In this document: positions 47,811 through 60,860 of the stretch, in pieces
How positions within the stretch are numbered: the first letter of the stretch is position 1
How the letters are laid out: each line of letters opens with the position of its first letter
Source: Paragordius varius
Lineage: Eukaryota; Nematomorpha
Assembly (NCBI GenBank): GCA_964247055.1
Contig: OZ176054.1
Span: 3,844,001-3,908,000 of the forward strand
Direction: 5' to 3'
Length of the DNA: 64,000 nt
Notes under the pieces: model-generated
The model's database searches: none
What the model saw: the letters and a program-made list of their open reading frames with translations, nothing else
Told to the model about the DNA's origin: nothing
Position numbers and translations under genes: made by a program

Positions 47811-50800
47811 ATGAAAAAACAATTTATTAAAGTCAAGCATTTAGCTGATCAAACTGTCGGGAGGTTTTTTGAACATATTTACTTTAGAGTAGAAAAGTCG
47901 GAAGTTTTATCTGAAGATATTTTGGGGGTAGAAAAGCGAGTTGAGAATATTAAACATGCCACCCAATCTATTTTAAAAAAACTTTCAATATGTTTTGTTG
48001 GACAGGGGTCTGATTTGGAGAAAAGATTAGTAAATATATATTTTATTTATTATATAAATAAGATTTTATGAACTATATCCGTTAATTAATTTGCTTTCAA
48101 TATATTTTTTTGGCACCTCTTACAATTTATTTTTTAATTTATTTATGTAAAATCACAAAATTCGAGTAATTATAATTTGTTTATAAATATCGATTTTACT
48201 TTTGTTTTCGTTGTATCATGTCATCGTTGACCTAATGTCTGGAAAGTATGTCTTTTTTTTCAAATAAAAAGCGACATCCTTTGTTGTACAAATAACAATA
48301 ACCAATTTAAATAATAAATGGTTTAAAATATGCATAATGACCATTTTTTAAAAAGATGTTACTATTTTCTTTTGTTTGCGAAATTCTAGAAAAAAATTCC
48401 AGAAACATACGTTTCTTCGGCTTTCGTTGAATATAGTGTACTTCTCGGAGAACAAAGCCTAATTGGGTAAATATAAATTTAACAGTACATTTGTTGATTT
48501 TTAGTATAAAATTCATTTTCCTACAAACACTTAATAATCAAAAATATACATCTCTACTAAACGCAAATTGCAAAATTGATTAAAGAGTGTATTTTTCTAT
48601 CTAAAAGGTGCTGTTATCTATAGACACGGTTGCGTAACCATTAAAATTAAACAATGTTTTGATCATTTTCTTGGCTCTTTAATTGGCCAATATACGCACA
48701 CACACATAAAATAGAAAATTATATTTGTTGTTCAGCGCGTATGTCAGTGGAATGATTATATCATAGTATAGCATAACAATATTATTTAAATTGGCAGACA
48801 CCGTTTAATTTACTTTATGATGATTTATTAATATGCGTCTAATTTAATGTATAATATGGTTGAAATTGCACAAAAAAACCAAGCTTATAATCCTTTTTTT
48901 ATTTGTGAAAATCGAACCTACTAAGGTTATAAAAGTTTTAAATTAATATTCTTTAAAAAAAACTTTATATTATTTTTGATGTCTATTTAAAAAAATAATA
49001 CTTTATTTGACGCATTATATATGTTGATATTTAAGAAAGGCATTACGGTTTTGCGGTGAAGGTCTTAGCTACATTGGTAAAGATACGTTACAATATGAAT
49101 TAAATTTGGAAAAAAACGTTTTTCAACCCCTGAATAGTTTGATGGAGGTTAAATTATCAATATAAATACGTTGTAGATTTATATGCCCGTCATAAACAAA
49201 TTTAAAAAACAACTCAATAAACAAACGCTTGAAATGGATATTTGCAAAAATCGGTATATTCTTAAAAATAATAATTATTTTGTAAATAATAATAAATACA
49301 TGGAGATAAAAGAAGTAGGCATACGAAAGGGATTAGGTGTAGATAATGGGCTGGTCAGAAACTATTTATGATTTAGGTTTGTTTAATTATTCTAAAATAT
49401 GCTTTTTTTACATATTTTAAGGAACCAAAACTTTACTATGTAATTTGGCGGTTTTTATGAGCCTAAAAATTAAATATAATTGTTTTTTGAGTTATTGTAA
49501 CAATAAAGTTTTGACGGCGATATATATTTCTTATTACATTTATATTCTAAATTCTGTATTTGTTAGATTAATTTATCAGTAAATGCATGTGTGACGGTCG
49601 GTATTAGGGTAGATTATTTGCTGTATAAATTATTTTTAAATATCAGATATATAACCCATATCCAATTCAGATAATTTTAGACTTTGCCGTTATAAAACGG
49701 GTTTTTGGTAAACCAAATCATCACTGTTTTTTACAATGTTTCTAAATATAATTTTGATTTATTTTTGCATTTGAGTTGTCCAATCTTATTATAAATACAT
49801 GTCGATTTTAAATTTGTTTTAATTAATGAGTTTTTGCAATATTTAAAACAAATAAATTTATTATGTTGGGAGTGGATGTGAACTGGTTTTTTGCATGCTT
49901 CTTTTACTAGAATTGTAATATTGTAGAATAGTTTTAATTATAGAATCATCGGAATAAGGTCAAAAATTATATGCACTACAAAATAACCACAAAATCAAAT
50001 ATATTAATCGAATGTTTATATATTGTTTTAATTTGCAATTTTGTGTCAAATAATAGTTATAATGAAACTATACGACGATCTATTGCAACCAATGACCCAA
50101 ATAATTTTTCCAAAATAGATGTTTTAAAGGAGGATTATGAAGATTCTTGCAATAAATTAGACCATATCAAGGTAAAGCCAAATATGTTTTTTATTCCATT
50201 GTTAATTTATTATATTGTTCAATTTTATTTTAATTTTGAGTTTGCCAAAGTTTCCTCGTAGTAAACGAAAATTTTTATCCTAAATAAATTTAATAATTCC
50301 TGAATTAACATAATTATAAATATATTGCCTTTTACAGGATGCTTATACTACTGAAATGTTCAAATTTTTGGCTAAAGAAGGCGAAATATCCCAAATTTTA
50401 TTGAAAGTATTTTTTGAATAATATATTCAAAGATTCTTGAATCCCAAATTGAATATCATCGAAACCTTTTGTATACGCTGGAAAACATTGTAAAGAATGC
50501 CCAAGATCATTTAAGTATATACATTTAAATTGTAAATTATAAAGACAAAACTCATATTTAAACCTTAATTTATTTTATATAACCTTTGGGTTACAAAATG
50601 AGTATAAAATTAAGGTTTTAAAAAAAAATTTAAAGAAAATATTAGTCTAGTATTTTATTTTGTCTCTTATATGATTTAAATATTTTCTTAATTTATTTAC
50701 CTTAAGATGCAAATACTCATAAACCAGCTTTCGGTTGTCCGTTAGAGGAATATATTGATTTAACTGATTCCAAAATCGCTCCTATCATTGAACAATGCAC

Positions 50801-51907
50801 TTCAGCTCTTTTGGAGATAGGATTGGACGAAGTGGTATTAATATACACACACAATATATATTACAAAATTTAAATAGAAAGACAAAAAACGTAATAGTTT
50901 GAGAAAATTTACATTTCTAGTTTTTTTATTATAAGGCCATACAGCGTATACGGCGCAAAGAAATATTATTGGTTATCTTTCGACTTTTCTTCCTATTTAT
51001 CAATAATTATGATCTTTGCTGTTGTTATTGGCATGTTGTTAGTTACATTGTAAAAGATATCCTTTTAACATATAAGGATAATCATAATTTTAAATCTTGC
51101 TTTGATTTTATATCTTATCATTTTGTGTTGCAAAATCTCTAATACAATTAACAAAGGTTACATGGAAAAAATCAAGGTTGGATAGTTGTTTTTTACTTTT
51201 TGTTTTTGTGTTAATTTAAATATAACTGTAATTTTATTGTATTTTAGGGTTTATTTCGTATGGCTGGTAGTGTAGCTAAAGTTAAACGCTTAAAATCTGC
51301 TTTGGATTCTGGTCTACCTCTTGATATCTCTGAATATGCCCAGGATCCACATGTTATCGCAAGTAATTGTTACAAATTATGTTTGGATTGTAAAATGGTG
51401 TGTTTTACACTTTAAAGTTAAAAATATTTATGGGGGTAACATAATAAATTTAAGTATTGTATACATTTTAGTTTATAATTTATTTTTACAGATATATCGA
51501 AATGGTACTTGCATGAATTGTCTAAATCGAAATGATTTTTAAAAATATAAGCTTTATATACGCAATAAACGGTCTCAAATATCAAATTATTTTGTTAACA
51601 TTATGGCAAACATGACATCTTTCGCTTGCCTTGTTTTTGAAAGATAACTTAATAACTGTCTCTACAATTTATTTTAAGTGTTGTTGTTGACATTTGTTGG
51701 GTTTTTTTTTAAATTCTTTTTGGTATAAAATCATTTTTTAAAAAAAATGATTTTAAGATATATAATTTAAGATTTTTTAAACTTTCAATTATATCTTATA
51801 GTTGAGAATGCATTGGTGAAATTATTTTTGTGGATATAATAAAATTAAATCTTCGTAAATTTTGTAAACCAGGGGGCAACACAAACGGCTTCACAGGCCG
51901 CATTCGC

Positions 51908-51946
<39 letters not shown>

Positions 51947-54900
51947 ACAATTTTTTTTAGATTTCAAACATAAGACCGTAAAATCTACTATTAATTTAAA
52001 CAATTTTTGCTAGTTCGTTGCCCAAATTTGGAGAGTCTTGTTAAGAAAAGTTATTTAAGAAAATCTTTTTTACAAGTTTGTAAAATTGTATATTCAAAAT
52101 TTCTCGTGCGGGTTAAAATATTTTGGAGGGGCCTATAGTGAACACACCCCTCTTCTAAACCAAAATAATTTTAAAATGCTTAAATTGTAAACTGACATAC
52201 ATTAACCATTTTTGCTAACATATTCTTAATCCATTTTTAGGATTTAACATTTTAGTTTTTTGTTTAAATATTTTGCTAACATATAAATATGTTGATAGGT
52301 GTTTTGAAATTATATCTACGTGAGTTACCAGAACCCCTATTAACGTACAAATTATATCATGAATGGTCAGATGCGGCAAAAATGCCTGAACAATTAACTC
52401 AAAGTGAAGATTTTACATCGGATAATATTGATAAAAATAATTCTCATGAACAACAAAACAATTCAGATGCTGATTACGAACTTTTGGAGAAAAAAATCTT
52501 ACAATTTAGCAAGTTACTTAAACGCCTCCCAAGACCAAACTATAATAATTTAAAGTTAAATTTTATGTACATTAAAATATCTTTAGACATCTATTGAGCT
52601 TCTTTTCAACACTGAATAAACATTCAAACCGAAATTTGATGACCGCTAAAAATTTGGCAATAGTTTTAGGACCTAATCTTTTATGGAGGCATGGAGATTT
52701 AGGGTATTATTTTTTATCAGTCCTTAAATATGGTTATAATTCCACTTTAATATTTCTTTATTTTCATTCAACCTCGTTTTCCTAAGCTAAATATGATCTT
52801 TAGCTTTTGTTACATTGTTGCTTTAATCTTGGTTAGTAATAACTCCTAATTTTGAAATTCAGATAAAATAAATCGAGAGTGAAACACCAAAATTTTAACA
52901 TTACAATATTATTACCAAATAATAAAATACCCGAAATTTAAAATATAAATTTAACCTGTTATACTTATTTTTCATATCCTCCGAACATTTGCTACATTAT
53001 ATATAAAAAATTTGTAAATTGGTATAATGTCATTATTTATTTTTGATTTCAGCTTAATTTAGATTAAATTAACTTTTTAACAATTCTATCACGTCCTTTA
53101 TTTTTTAATCTTCCAAGAGATATGGCTCCTACGGGATCTATTTTTTGGTCTTAAGTCAATATTATTAAAAATAACGTTCCACTTTTAATGGTTTGGTTTC
53201 CTTAGAATTTTTTTTAAATTATGATGAGTTATTTTTAAGTTTGCACTTATATGCCGTTTATTACGCATTTATGAGCCATCAGATCGATTGTTTTTTTATA
53301 AACCCCAAACTAATATATATTATAAATAATGCGTTTTGGTTGGCATTTTACCAATATTACATATATTTTTAATGTTTAGAATGGAGTTGTCAAATACGTC
53401 TGTTCAAAATTCCGTGATCGAATTCTTAATCACACACTACGATAGACTATTTGACGGTAATCCCTTTTTGTTTAAATCCTTTATACTTTCTATAAGAAAT
53501 CATACGAAGGACACTAAATATTCATTTTTATACCATAAACTCTTATTCATTTTTTATGAATAGAAATCTAGCAAACATACATAAAATATCAAAAAAATTT
53601 GATGATCCCCTTATTTTTATATGCTCCTTATATAATTAAATAGATAAAAATAATGACCAGCAGAATCCACCCAATAGTACCATAAATAATGATCTCAAAC
53701 ACAATGATAAGGTATTAGCCAAAAATAGTGCATCTCAAAATGGAAACAAAACTCCCATTACCAATAAAACTTTTTGCTCAAGCAATTCCCCTTCCTCAAC
53801 CAATAACAACAACATTAAAAGGAAACCGCATGTTAAGCATCGCAAAAAATCTGTAACTGCGTCTTACCCTTGTGCGAAACCGCGTTCATTAGCCCTGATT
53901 ACAGTAATGATTGAAATTGTTTAAACTAACCTTGATAACATCGTTTGTTGCTAAATAAGGTGAAAATGTACATTGGTATACCTAATAAAATTGTAATTAT
54001 ATATAGTTTTTTATGTCTGTTTTTATAGTATGTAAAAATGTATTTGTCTGTCTCTGAGCCCTTGCGTTTTGACTTTTGCAATTTATTTTTTACTGTATTA
54101 ATCAGGATAATAATGATGCGTTAAATGATTTAACTAAATCATTGGATTTAACTTCATTGGAGGATTCATCTCATAAACCCTTAACAACAAGTGACTCAGA
54201 CCCGGTTAATGAAACAACTTCATTTTACGAAAAATTATCATCTGCGACAAATACTAAAATAAATTGTGCTCAAAGTTTAACGAATGTAAGCACATCAAGC
54301 CATCTACCAAGGCAGCTAAGCAAAAGTCAAGAGGATATATTTGAGACATGTGAAATTAATAAAAGTGAGTTTTCCCGATATTTAGTTGAATTTTAAACCC
54401 TGGATAGTATGAATAATTTAAGAATTTATTATAAAATTTTGACATTATCCAAATCTATATTATGGTAATAATTGGTAAAGTAGGGTGAATATTATATTGG
54501 TTATATTTTTGTAATGTGTACATACAATATCGTCATTAACGTTAATTAATAAAAGTTACAACTTTTATATATTTATTAACTATTTTCCTGTTTATTTTTA
54601 AATGCAAATTAGAAAACGATAATTCATGGCCTCTTTTGCAAGAAATGAACAGTATCCGAAAAAAGGAAAATAACAAAATATATGATAAGTAATTAATTCT
54701 ATTACCTGTTGAAATTGCGATTATGACTAGTTTTAAACGTTAAATTGTCTTAATTACTTTTAGGACCATGAAAAATTTAACATCCTATATGCTATTTTGT
54801 TACTAAAATATTTGCCTAAATTGGTTAATGGGTTTAATTTTGTTCTAGAATAACTTTAATTGAAAATTAAAAAATTGATCGTTTTCGCTTATAATATTAA

Positions 54901-56220
54901 ACTTTTTTGTGCGCTTTTTCCATGTTTTTTTTTTCATATAAATGTCTGAATGTAGAAAACAATTGATGAAAATTTACGGTTATATTTCACATAAAATTGT
55001 TATGGTAAAATTTCACATGCTTTTAGGGGAGGAAACTTTGATGCTAATTCAATAATCTCAACTAAATCTCAAAATCACACCACGCAACATCCACATTTTG
55101 TTTCTAAAATGGGTCCTTTATCATCATATAAATGTAATGTTTACATATTTTTTAAAAAATATTATACTTTGCACTTCAAGAGTGTTCTTGAACCCTTCAA
55201 GTTAATCCTTGATATTTCGAGTTGGTCCTTAAACACTTCGAGTTGTTACTTGAAATTTTTATTTGATTTAATCATAATGCTTTATTATTTTTTAACCTAA
55301 TTTTCTTTTATTATATATTTATTCATTAAAAAATAATTCTTTATTTAAAAACCACTTTAACTATTTTTTTCCAATTTAACAAAATTATTGCCTTATAAAT
55401 ATTTATCAATAAAAAATTGTAATTGATAACCCAGAAAACTTATATATTTTTTAGTTACGTCAAAATCTTCTGAAAATATATAATAAATTTTAGGAAATTA
55501 ATAAAGATAACGGTTTTTGAATAATTAGAAATTGATATCGAATAAAATTGTTAAATATAATAAGTTTAAAATGATAAAGTAGACGAATAATACACGATTT
55601 GATTGATAAAAGTCAAAAACAAATTAAAAAAGCTAACGAACCAACTTGAAGTGCTCAAAGACCTCTTGAAATGTTTAAGGACCAACTTGAAGTGCTCAAG
55701 GACACTCTTGAAGTGCAAATGGTTATATTTTTATGATAAAATCTTAGCTGCCACACACCGAGACGATGTGCATAACCCTTGTATACAATCTAATAATACC
55801 ACCTATAAAAAAATGACCGGTGAAAATTTTAACTTTTCCCAAACCAAAAAGAAAAATGGTAATAATGGAATAGTGTATATGGAAAAAAGTTTTGAACCAA
55901 TTCTTTCATCCACTACGTCTTCCTCAAATGATATATTCAATAAATTTTTAGTGAATATTATTAATCCTTGTGAAACCAATATTTGCAATCAACAACATAA
56001 TAAAAATGGTGGTGGTGGTAACATTGTTTGTCCCTTGGCCTCTGAAGAGAATTTCATGGATTTGGAATCAAGTAAATCTCTTTCAGATACCAGCAGTACC
56101 ACTTATAATTTTGTTAAAAAACAGCAAGCTCCAAAAGCTAAAAATAATGAAAGGATTAAGCCTTTATTACCACCACCTCCTAAAATACCCTTGTTCAATC
56201 CAACCAAAAATGATACTTAG
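47811..56220 (+). CDS. RICH1: BAR-RhoGAP protein of the RICH/Nadrin family (ARHGAP17/44-like)
   Basis: Binds curved membranes and switches off Rac/Cdc42; in mammals it acts at cell junctions and endosomes. The 17-exon model (837 residues) keeps phase throughout: 47811-47863, 47888-48029, 49040-49147, 49177-49253, 50057-50171, 50338-50406, 50433-50514, 50707-50834, 51248-51362, 52299-52554, 52587-52703, 53380-53456, 53644-53903, 54106-54364, 54613-54688, 55027-55133 and 55748-56220. Introns 1, 3, 6 and 10 are 24, 29, 26 and 32 nt. The BAR domain starts MKKQFIKVKHLADQTVGR (human MKKQFNRMKQLANQTVGR) and includes FLAKEGEISQILL. The RhoGAP domain has the arginine finger in GLFRMAGS, YLRELPEPLLTY and LAIVLGPNLLW. 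The C-terminus is Ser/Asn-rich with KPLLPPPPKIPLF, a possible SH3 ligand. A 55-residue Asn-rich insert lies inside the RhoGAP domain after YHEWSDAAKM. Confidence 0.94.
55167..55721. repeat. Inverted repeat with internal tandem 24-mer-like units (last RICH intron)
   Basis: The left arm, from GCACTTCAAGAGTGTTCTTG, and the right arm, ending GACACTCTTGAAGTGC, are inverted copies of about 85 bp separated by about 370 bp. Each arm is itself built from repeated units of the form CTTCAAG-TTGGTCCTT-AA-CACTT (CTTGAAGTGCTCAAGGACAC in the other arm), roughly three to four units per arm. Wholly intronic (55134-55747). Family unknown. Confidence 0.75.
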
Positions 56221-57582
56221 CTTTTATCTATATTTGTGATATATTTTGTATATGTGTAATATATATATCTTGAATAAAAACTGGTGGATAATTAAATATT
56301 TTTTTATATATAAATTATTTTTACTCTCTATATTTATATGATGAAAATTTTTATCGAATCCCCCCACTGCTTTTGTAATTATATTGTACATACAAAGCAG
56401 CCTACTGTGATTATTGTAAAGTTTGTAATATATTATTTATTTATTAATTAATAAATATTTTAAGTTATATTTAAATTTATAAATTTCCAATCCACCATTT
56501 CCTAACCTCGTAGCAAGCCAGTCTTGAAAAATCGAGATCATCCAATAAGCTTGCCAAATTTTTTTATTAACTAATACTGACCAACATGGGAGAGTGCTGA
56601 AAATATAAAGAAACGACCTTATATTTCATTTGATAATTCGATTATTTAACATATTTATGTTTATTTTAAAGTATCCCAAAGATATTTTATTTTTCACAAA
56701 CTGGGCCCCTATAAATATATGAAAGAACATATTATATAATACAAACTTTAGAAAGTTATTTCTCTATTAAAAATCTCAAAATTTCTGTTTGTACCAAACA
56801 TGAGAATTGGCCCAAAAACTTTTTGCTCACTTATTGTATATTATCTATCCTCCACATAATTTATCCAATTACTTTTTGTATTAATATTAAAAAGTCGATT
56901 ATAAAGTGATGGATATTTCAAAAGCAAATAAACTTAAATAATCGATTCAATTTTTTTTCATATACTTTTAAATCATATAATATATAAATTTGAGAGGTGG
57001 CAATAACCTTCCGTAATCCGATCTGAAAAACAGACTTTTTTGTAGAATCTTAGGATGTCACTCCAACAAATACTGTTATCACATTTTAATCATGTTTTAT
57101 AAAAAATAAACTTTTTTAAGAAAACAAGCTTAGTTGGTCCTTTCAACATATATTTATTTCGTATTTCTATGTCAAGTCTAAATTTCGCCGCTATGTTATG
57201 TTTATGGTGAAGTAAGTTTTTTCAAAGAACAAATAATACTTTTTGGCATTAATACAAAAAGCTAATGTTTAGTTTTACCTTTTTGGTTAAATTTAATTTA
57301 AAAAAATAATTTGTATCGTAAATATTTGTGTTTATTACTTTCATTTGTTATAACATAAGATGCCTTAAACACTTGAAACACTATTTTCTTTATGTAAAAT
57401 AATCTCTATGTTTATGATAATAAAATATAATCAAAATACATGTAATTAAATATGTAGTAATTTGTTAACCTTAAACCGTATTCCTTCGCCCTATAACACA
57501 CATATTACGATATTTATAAATATTAATTATTCACCCATATATATTTTTCCATACGAATAATCCATATATCATAATTGTTATA
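56221..57582. other. Interval between RICH and IDO genes
   Basis: AT-rich. AATAAA at about 56272 probably serves RICH polyadenylation. No gene or repeat was recognised. The IDO promoter should lie toward the right end. Confidence 0.5.
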
Positions 57583-57757
57583 ATGTTAATTTTGGATCAA
57601 TATGATATTTCCGAGCAAACTGGATTTGCTCTTGAAGAACCTTATCGTCAAATACCAGATCAAAGTTGGCAAAAAATCGTTTCAGATTTGCCCTACCTTG
57701 TTTCTCACAATCAACTTACCGCATGTGTGGAGAAGGTAATAGTTTTTAGAAAATAAT

Positions 57758-57795
<38 letters not shown>

Positions 57796-59358
57796 AAAAT
57801 AATTTAATTTTTTTGTTAAAAGTTATATATATGTATATAAATTTTCAGGAATGTTTACATATTACAATTTTTTCAGATGCCCATTTTTGATTTGAGATCT
57901 CTGAGTTGTCATAAAGATGTGGTTTTGGCTCATGTTATGTTTTCTACAATCGCTCAGGGATACGTATGTGAACAATTGAAGAAAACAAATAACTGCGTAT
58001 GTAATTTGTGTTTTATTTTTGCAAAAATTTTACACATCATATCTGAAACGAAACCTATAAAATTTCAAACCAATGAGCAATTTTAAGATCAAAGGGTTTA
58101 AATTTTTGTTGGGTCGCATAAAAAGCGACTTTTTAGGGTTATTGAGAAATTGATTCACGGGAGTGAAGATTGAAAGGTGATAACGTTTTTTATATTTTTC
58201 TACATTTGAGGGAGGTTCTACTATGGGGCAAGGTGTTTTTGACAGATTTGGGTCGTCTAATAACGGTAACAATGCATTTTCTTGATTATAAATGCTAATA
58301 TTTTGTTGTAGCTTATGTAAGGAGTCGCTATACTATGATTAAAATGGTTAACTTAATGATATTTTTATTATAGTTTTAAAGATTGACTGATTTCAAGAGA
58401 TGTTATTATATAAAAATATTTTGAATATACTTGCTTAAAATTGCCGAATCAATTGATTATTATTCAACCCTCTTTGCTCAAAAATATAAACAATCAAAAG
58501 AAAAGTTAAGAACGTGATATGGAAGACCCTTTATCATATAAATATTTAAAGATTAAACTGTTTAGCGATAACGATTATTTCAATCTTAATACTTAGTTGT
58601 CTAATTTTAAATGGCTATTTCCGTCATTGAAAAATATTTTCCGAAAAATCGGTTACTTTGATATATGTAAATTGAATTTTCCTTATCTAAGGGTTTGGGC
58701 CAAACGATATTTTATCGCTTATAAAATTTTATATTCAAAAATTTCTAAGGTATCAAATATAATAATTAATTAAAAAATTGAAATAATTGGTTTTAGAATT
58801 AATTTAATTATCATTATATACAATCCATTGGATTGAAGGAATGGCTTAAAAAAAGATATTTTTTATTAAGTGTGGTTTGACCTCATGTTTGTATTTAATT
58901 TTTCTAATATAAAAAAGTTTATATGTGTTACCATAGATTTCTCTAAAAATTTCCAGCCAATGCCCTGTCCGAAATAGCTTAGTTTCGGTTTTACTATGTT
59001 AGATGCGTAAATTTTCTCGTTTAAACATGTCAATATCTAGTGTAAAAATAAAAATATCATAGAGATAGTATGAAATACTTAGTTTACAAAGTAGTTAAGA
59101 ATAATATAAGATATTTGAAATTCAACATGAATATAAAATGTTTAAACGAAATCGTGGTCGATACTATTGTTTTGCAATGAGGAATAGTAATTAAACAGAT
59201 TTTTGTTTGATAAAATTAATAATGATAAATAATATTGACATATCAATAAATGTGAGTCCTTTCTCTAGTTTTTTAAAACGGCTATTGCAGTATCATTAGT
59301 CTAAACCTGTGTGTTCCCCCACTCTAATTCCTGGTAAATATTTAATATAAGTTAAATG

Positions 59359-59400
<42 letters not shown>

Positions 59401-60844
59401 AGGGCTTTGAGTAGTAAGTTATAAATTTAAATTACCCTGAATCCCACTTTCAAATTGTATTTACGTTAAAATAAACAGTGTTAAAAATTAAATATGCCCC
59501 CTCTGTGGGTGTAGCGATGGAAAATTTGATTTGGGGTGAATGGACGATGGATTAAGCGATCATTGTAAAACCTAAGGGCTTTTCATAGAATAGTGTCTTG
59601 AACGAATCCTAAAGTTATTTTTTAAAAAAATTAGATTTTGTAACGGATGATATATTTTCGTTATTTATTGTTTCTCATTAATTTTTCTTTTAATGGTATT
59701 TTCAACCCTTTTTAATTCTATTAAACTACATTTATTGGTGCAATACGTATAATAAATTATAAATTAAATGATTTATTAGCATTGTTATTAAAGGGCGGCT
59801 GCCTTTAATATATTTGGGAATATTATAAAAATTCTGTTTTATATTACAGTATATTCCCAAAGTACTTTCCTTACCACTCTACAATGTGTCATCCTTTTTA
59901 TCAGTGCCGCCAATAATGTCTTATGCCGATAGTTGTTTGTACAATTATAGGTAATGATGTAAAAAATTGTAGATTAATCATGTCTGATAAAGGGTTAACA
60001 TTGGATAATTTGGATTTGATTGTAAAGTTATCGGACACTCAAGATTATAAAATGTTTTTCTTGATAAGTTTAAACACAGAAATTATATTTGCGAAATGTA
60101 TCAAGGTATATTAAATTTTTTATATAGTCATTTTTAACCATAAAACAATATCTCAATGATCCATGCGACACAAGTATCTTAAACGAAAATTTGCAAATTT
60201 TGCATCAAACTTTAATACAAATGAAACAATCGATCGAGTTAATATACAAAAAAGTGAACCCCTCTGAATTTTTTACCAGTATTAGGCCATTTATGATGGG
60301 GTAACGAAAAAATATAATTTTAGATGGGGACTATCATCCAACTCAGAAATATTTTTGGAGGGCATTTCACAGGAATCTTACAAATTGTATGGGCCAAGTG
60401 CAGTGGAATCTAGCATTTTGCCAGCTTTTGACACATTACTTGGCGTTAAACATCAAGGTCAGTAAAAATATATTTTTAGCAAAAGGAACTTATATGCACA
60501 AAGTGATGGAATACATGCCATTAGGTCATCGACAATTTTTGAACGATTTATCATTGGAGCCAAACTTAAAACAATACAGTATATATACAATTATATTACA
60601 GTTGAAAAAAATAGAAACGATCATTTTTTGACCGACAACTATAACAAAGTTGTTGATGCATTAATTGATTTTCGGAAAACTCATAGTGGTTTAGCCCTAC
60701 ATTATATAGTCAATCCATCAAAAAAAAGCTTATCACCTGTAATAGGCACAGCAGGAAGCGGTAAATTATTTATTATTTTTAACTATAGATGTGTTACCAT
60801 TTTTACGCGAAATTATTACCGATACAAAACTCATTAAAATATGA
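57583..60844 (+). CDS. IDO: Indoleamine 2,3-dioxygenase
   Basis: Haem dioxygenase that opens the indole ring of tryptophan, the first step of the kynurenine pathway. Nine exons: 57583-57735, 57877-57996, 59850-59950, 59973-60105, 60128-60300, 60324-60457, 60480-60578, 60602-60760 and 60789-60844, summing to 375 residues (human IDO1 has 403). Introns 3 to 8 are 22, 22, 23, 22, 23 and 28 nt; introns 1 and 2 are 141 and 1853 nt. Conserved features are TGFALEEPYRQIPD, LSVPPIMSYADSC, FFLISLNTEI and VNPSEFFTSIRPFMMGWG. The last has the active-site Phe-Phe and Arg of AFFSVLR. They are followed by YMPLGHRQFLNDL and DFRKTHSGLALHYIVNP, whose His aligns with the proximal haem ligand His346, and GTAGSDVLPFL (human GTGGTDLMNFL). 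It is followed 16 bp later by EMC10. Confidence 0.95.
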
Positions 60845-60860
60845 TGCACGCATAATACAT

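Noticed and set aside
51321-51542. 73-codon frame after the RICH RhoGAP exon
   Set aside because: It runs from exon 9 in the wrong frame into the intron; splicing at 51362/52299 restores YLRELPEP.
55970-56239. Second frame overlapping the last RICH exon
   Set aside because: Shadow of the 205-codon frame that carries the proline-rich RICH C-terminus in phase with the upstream exons.
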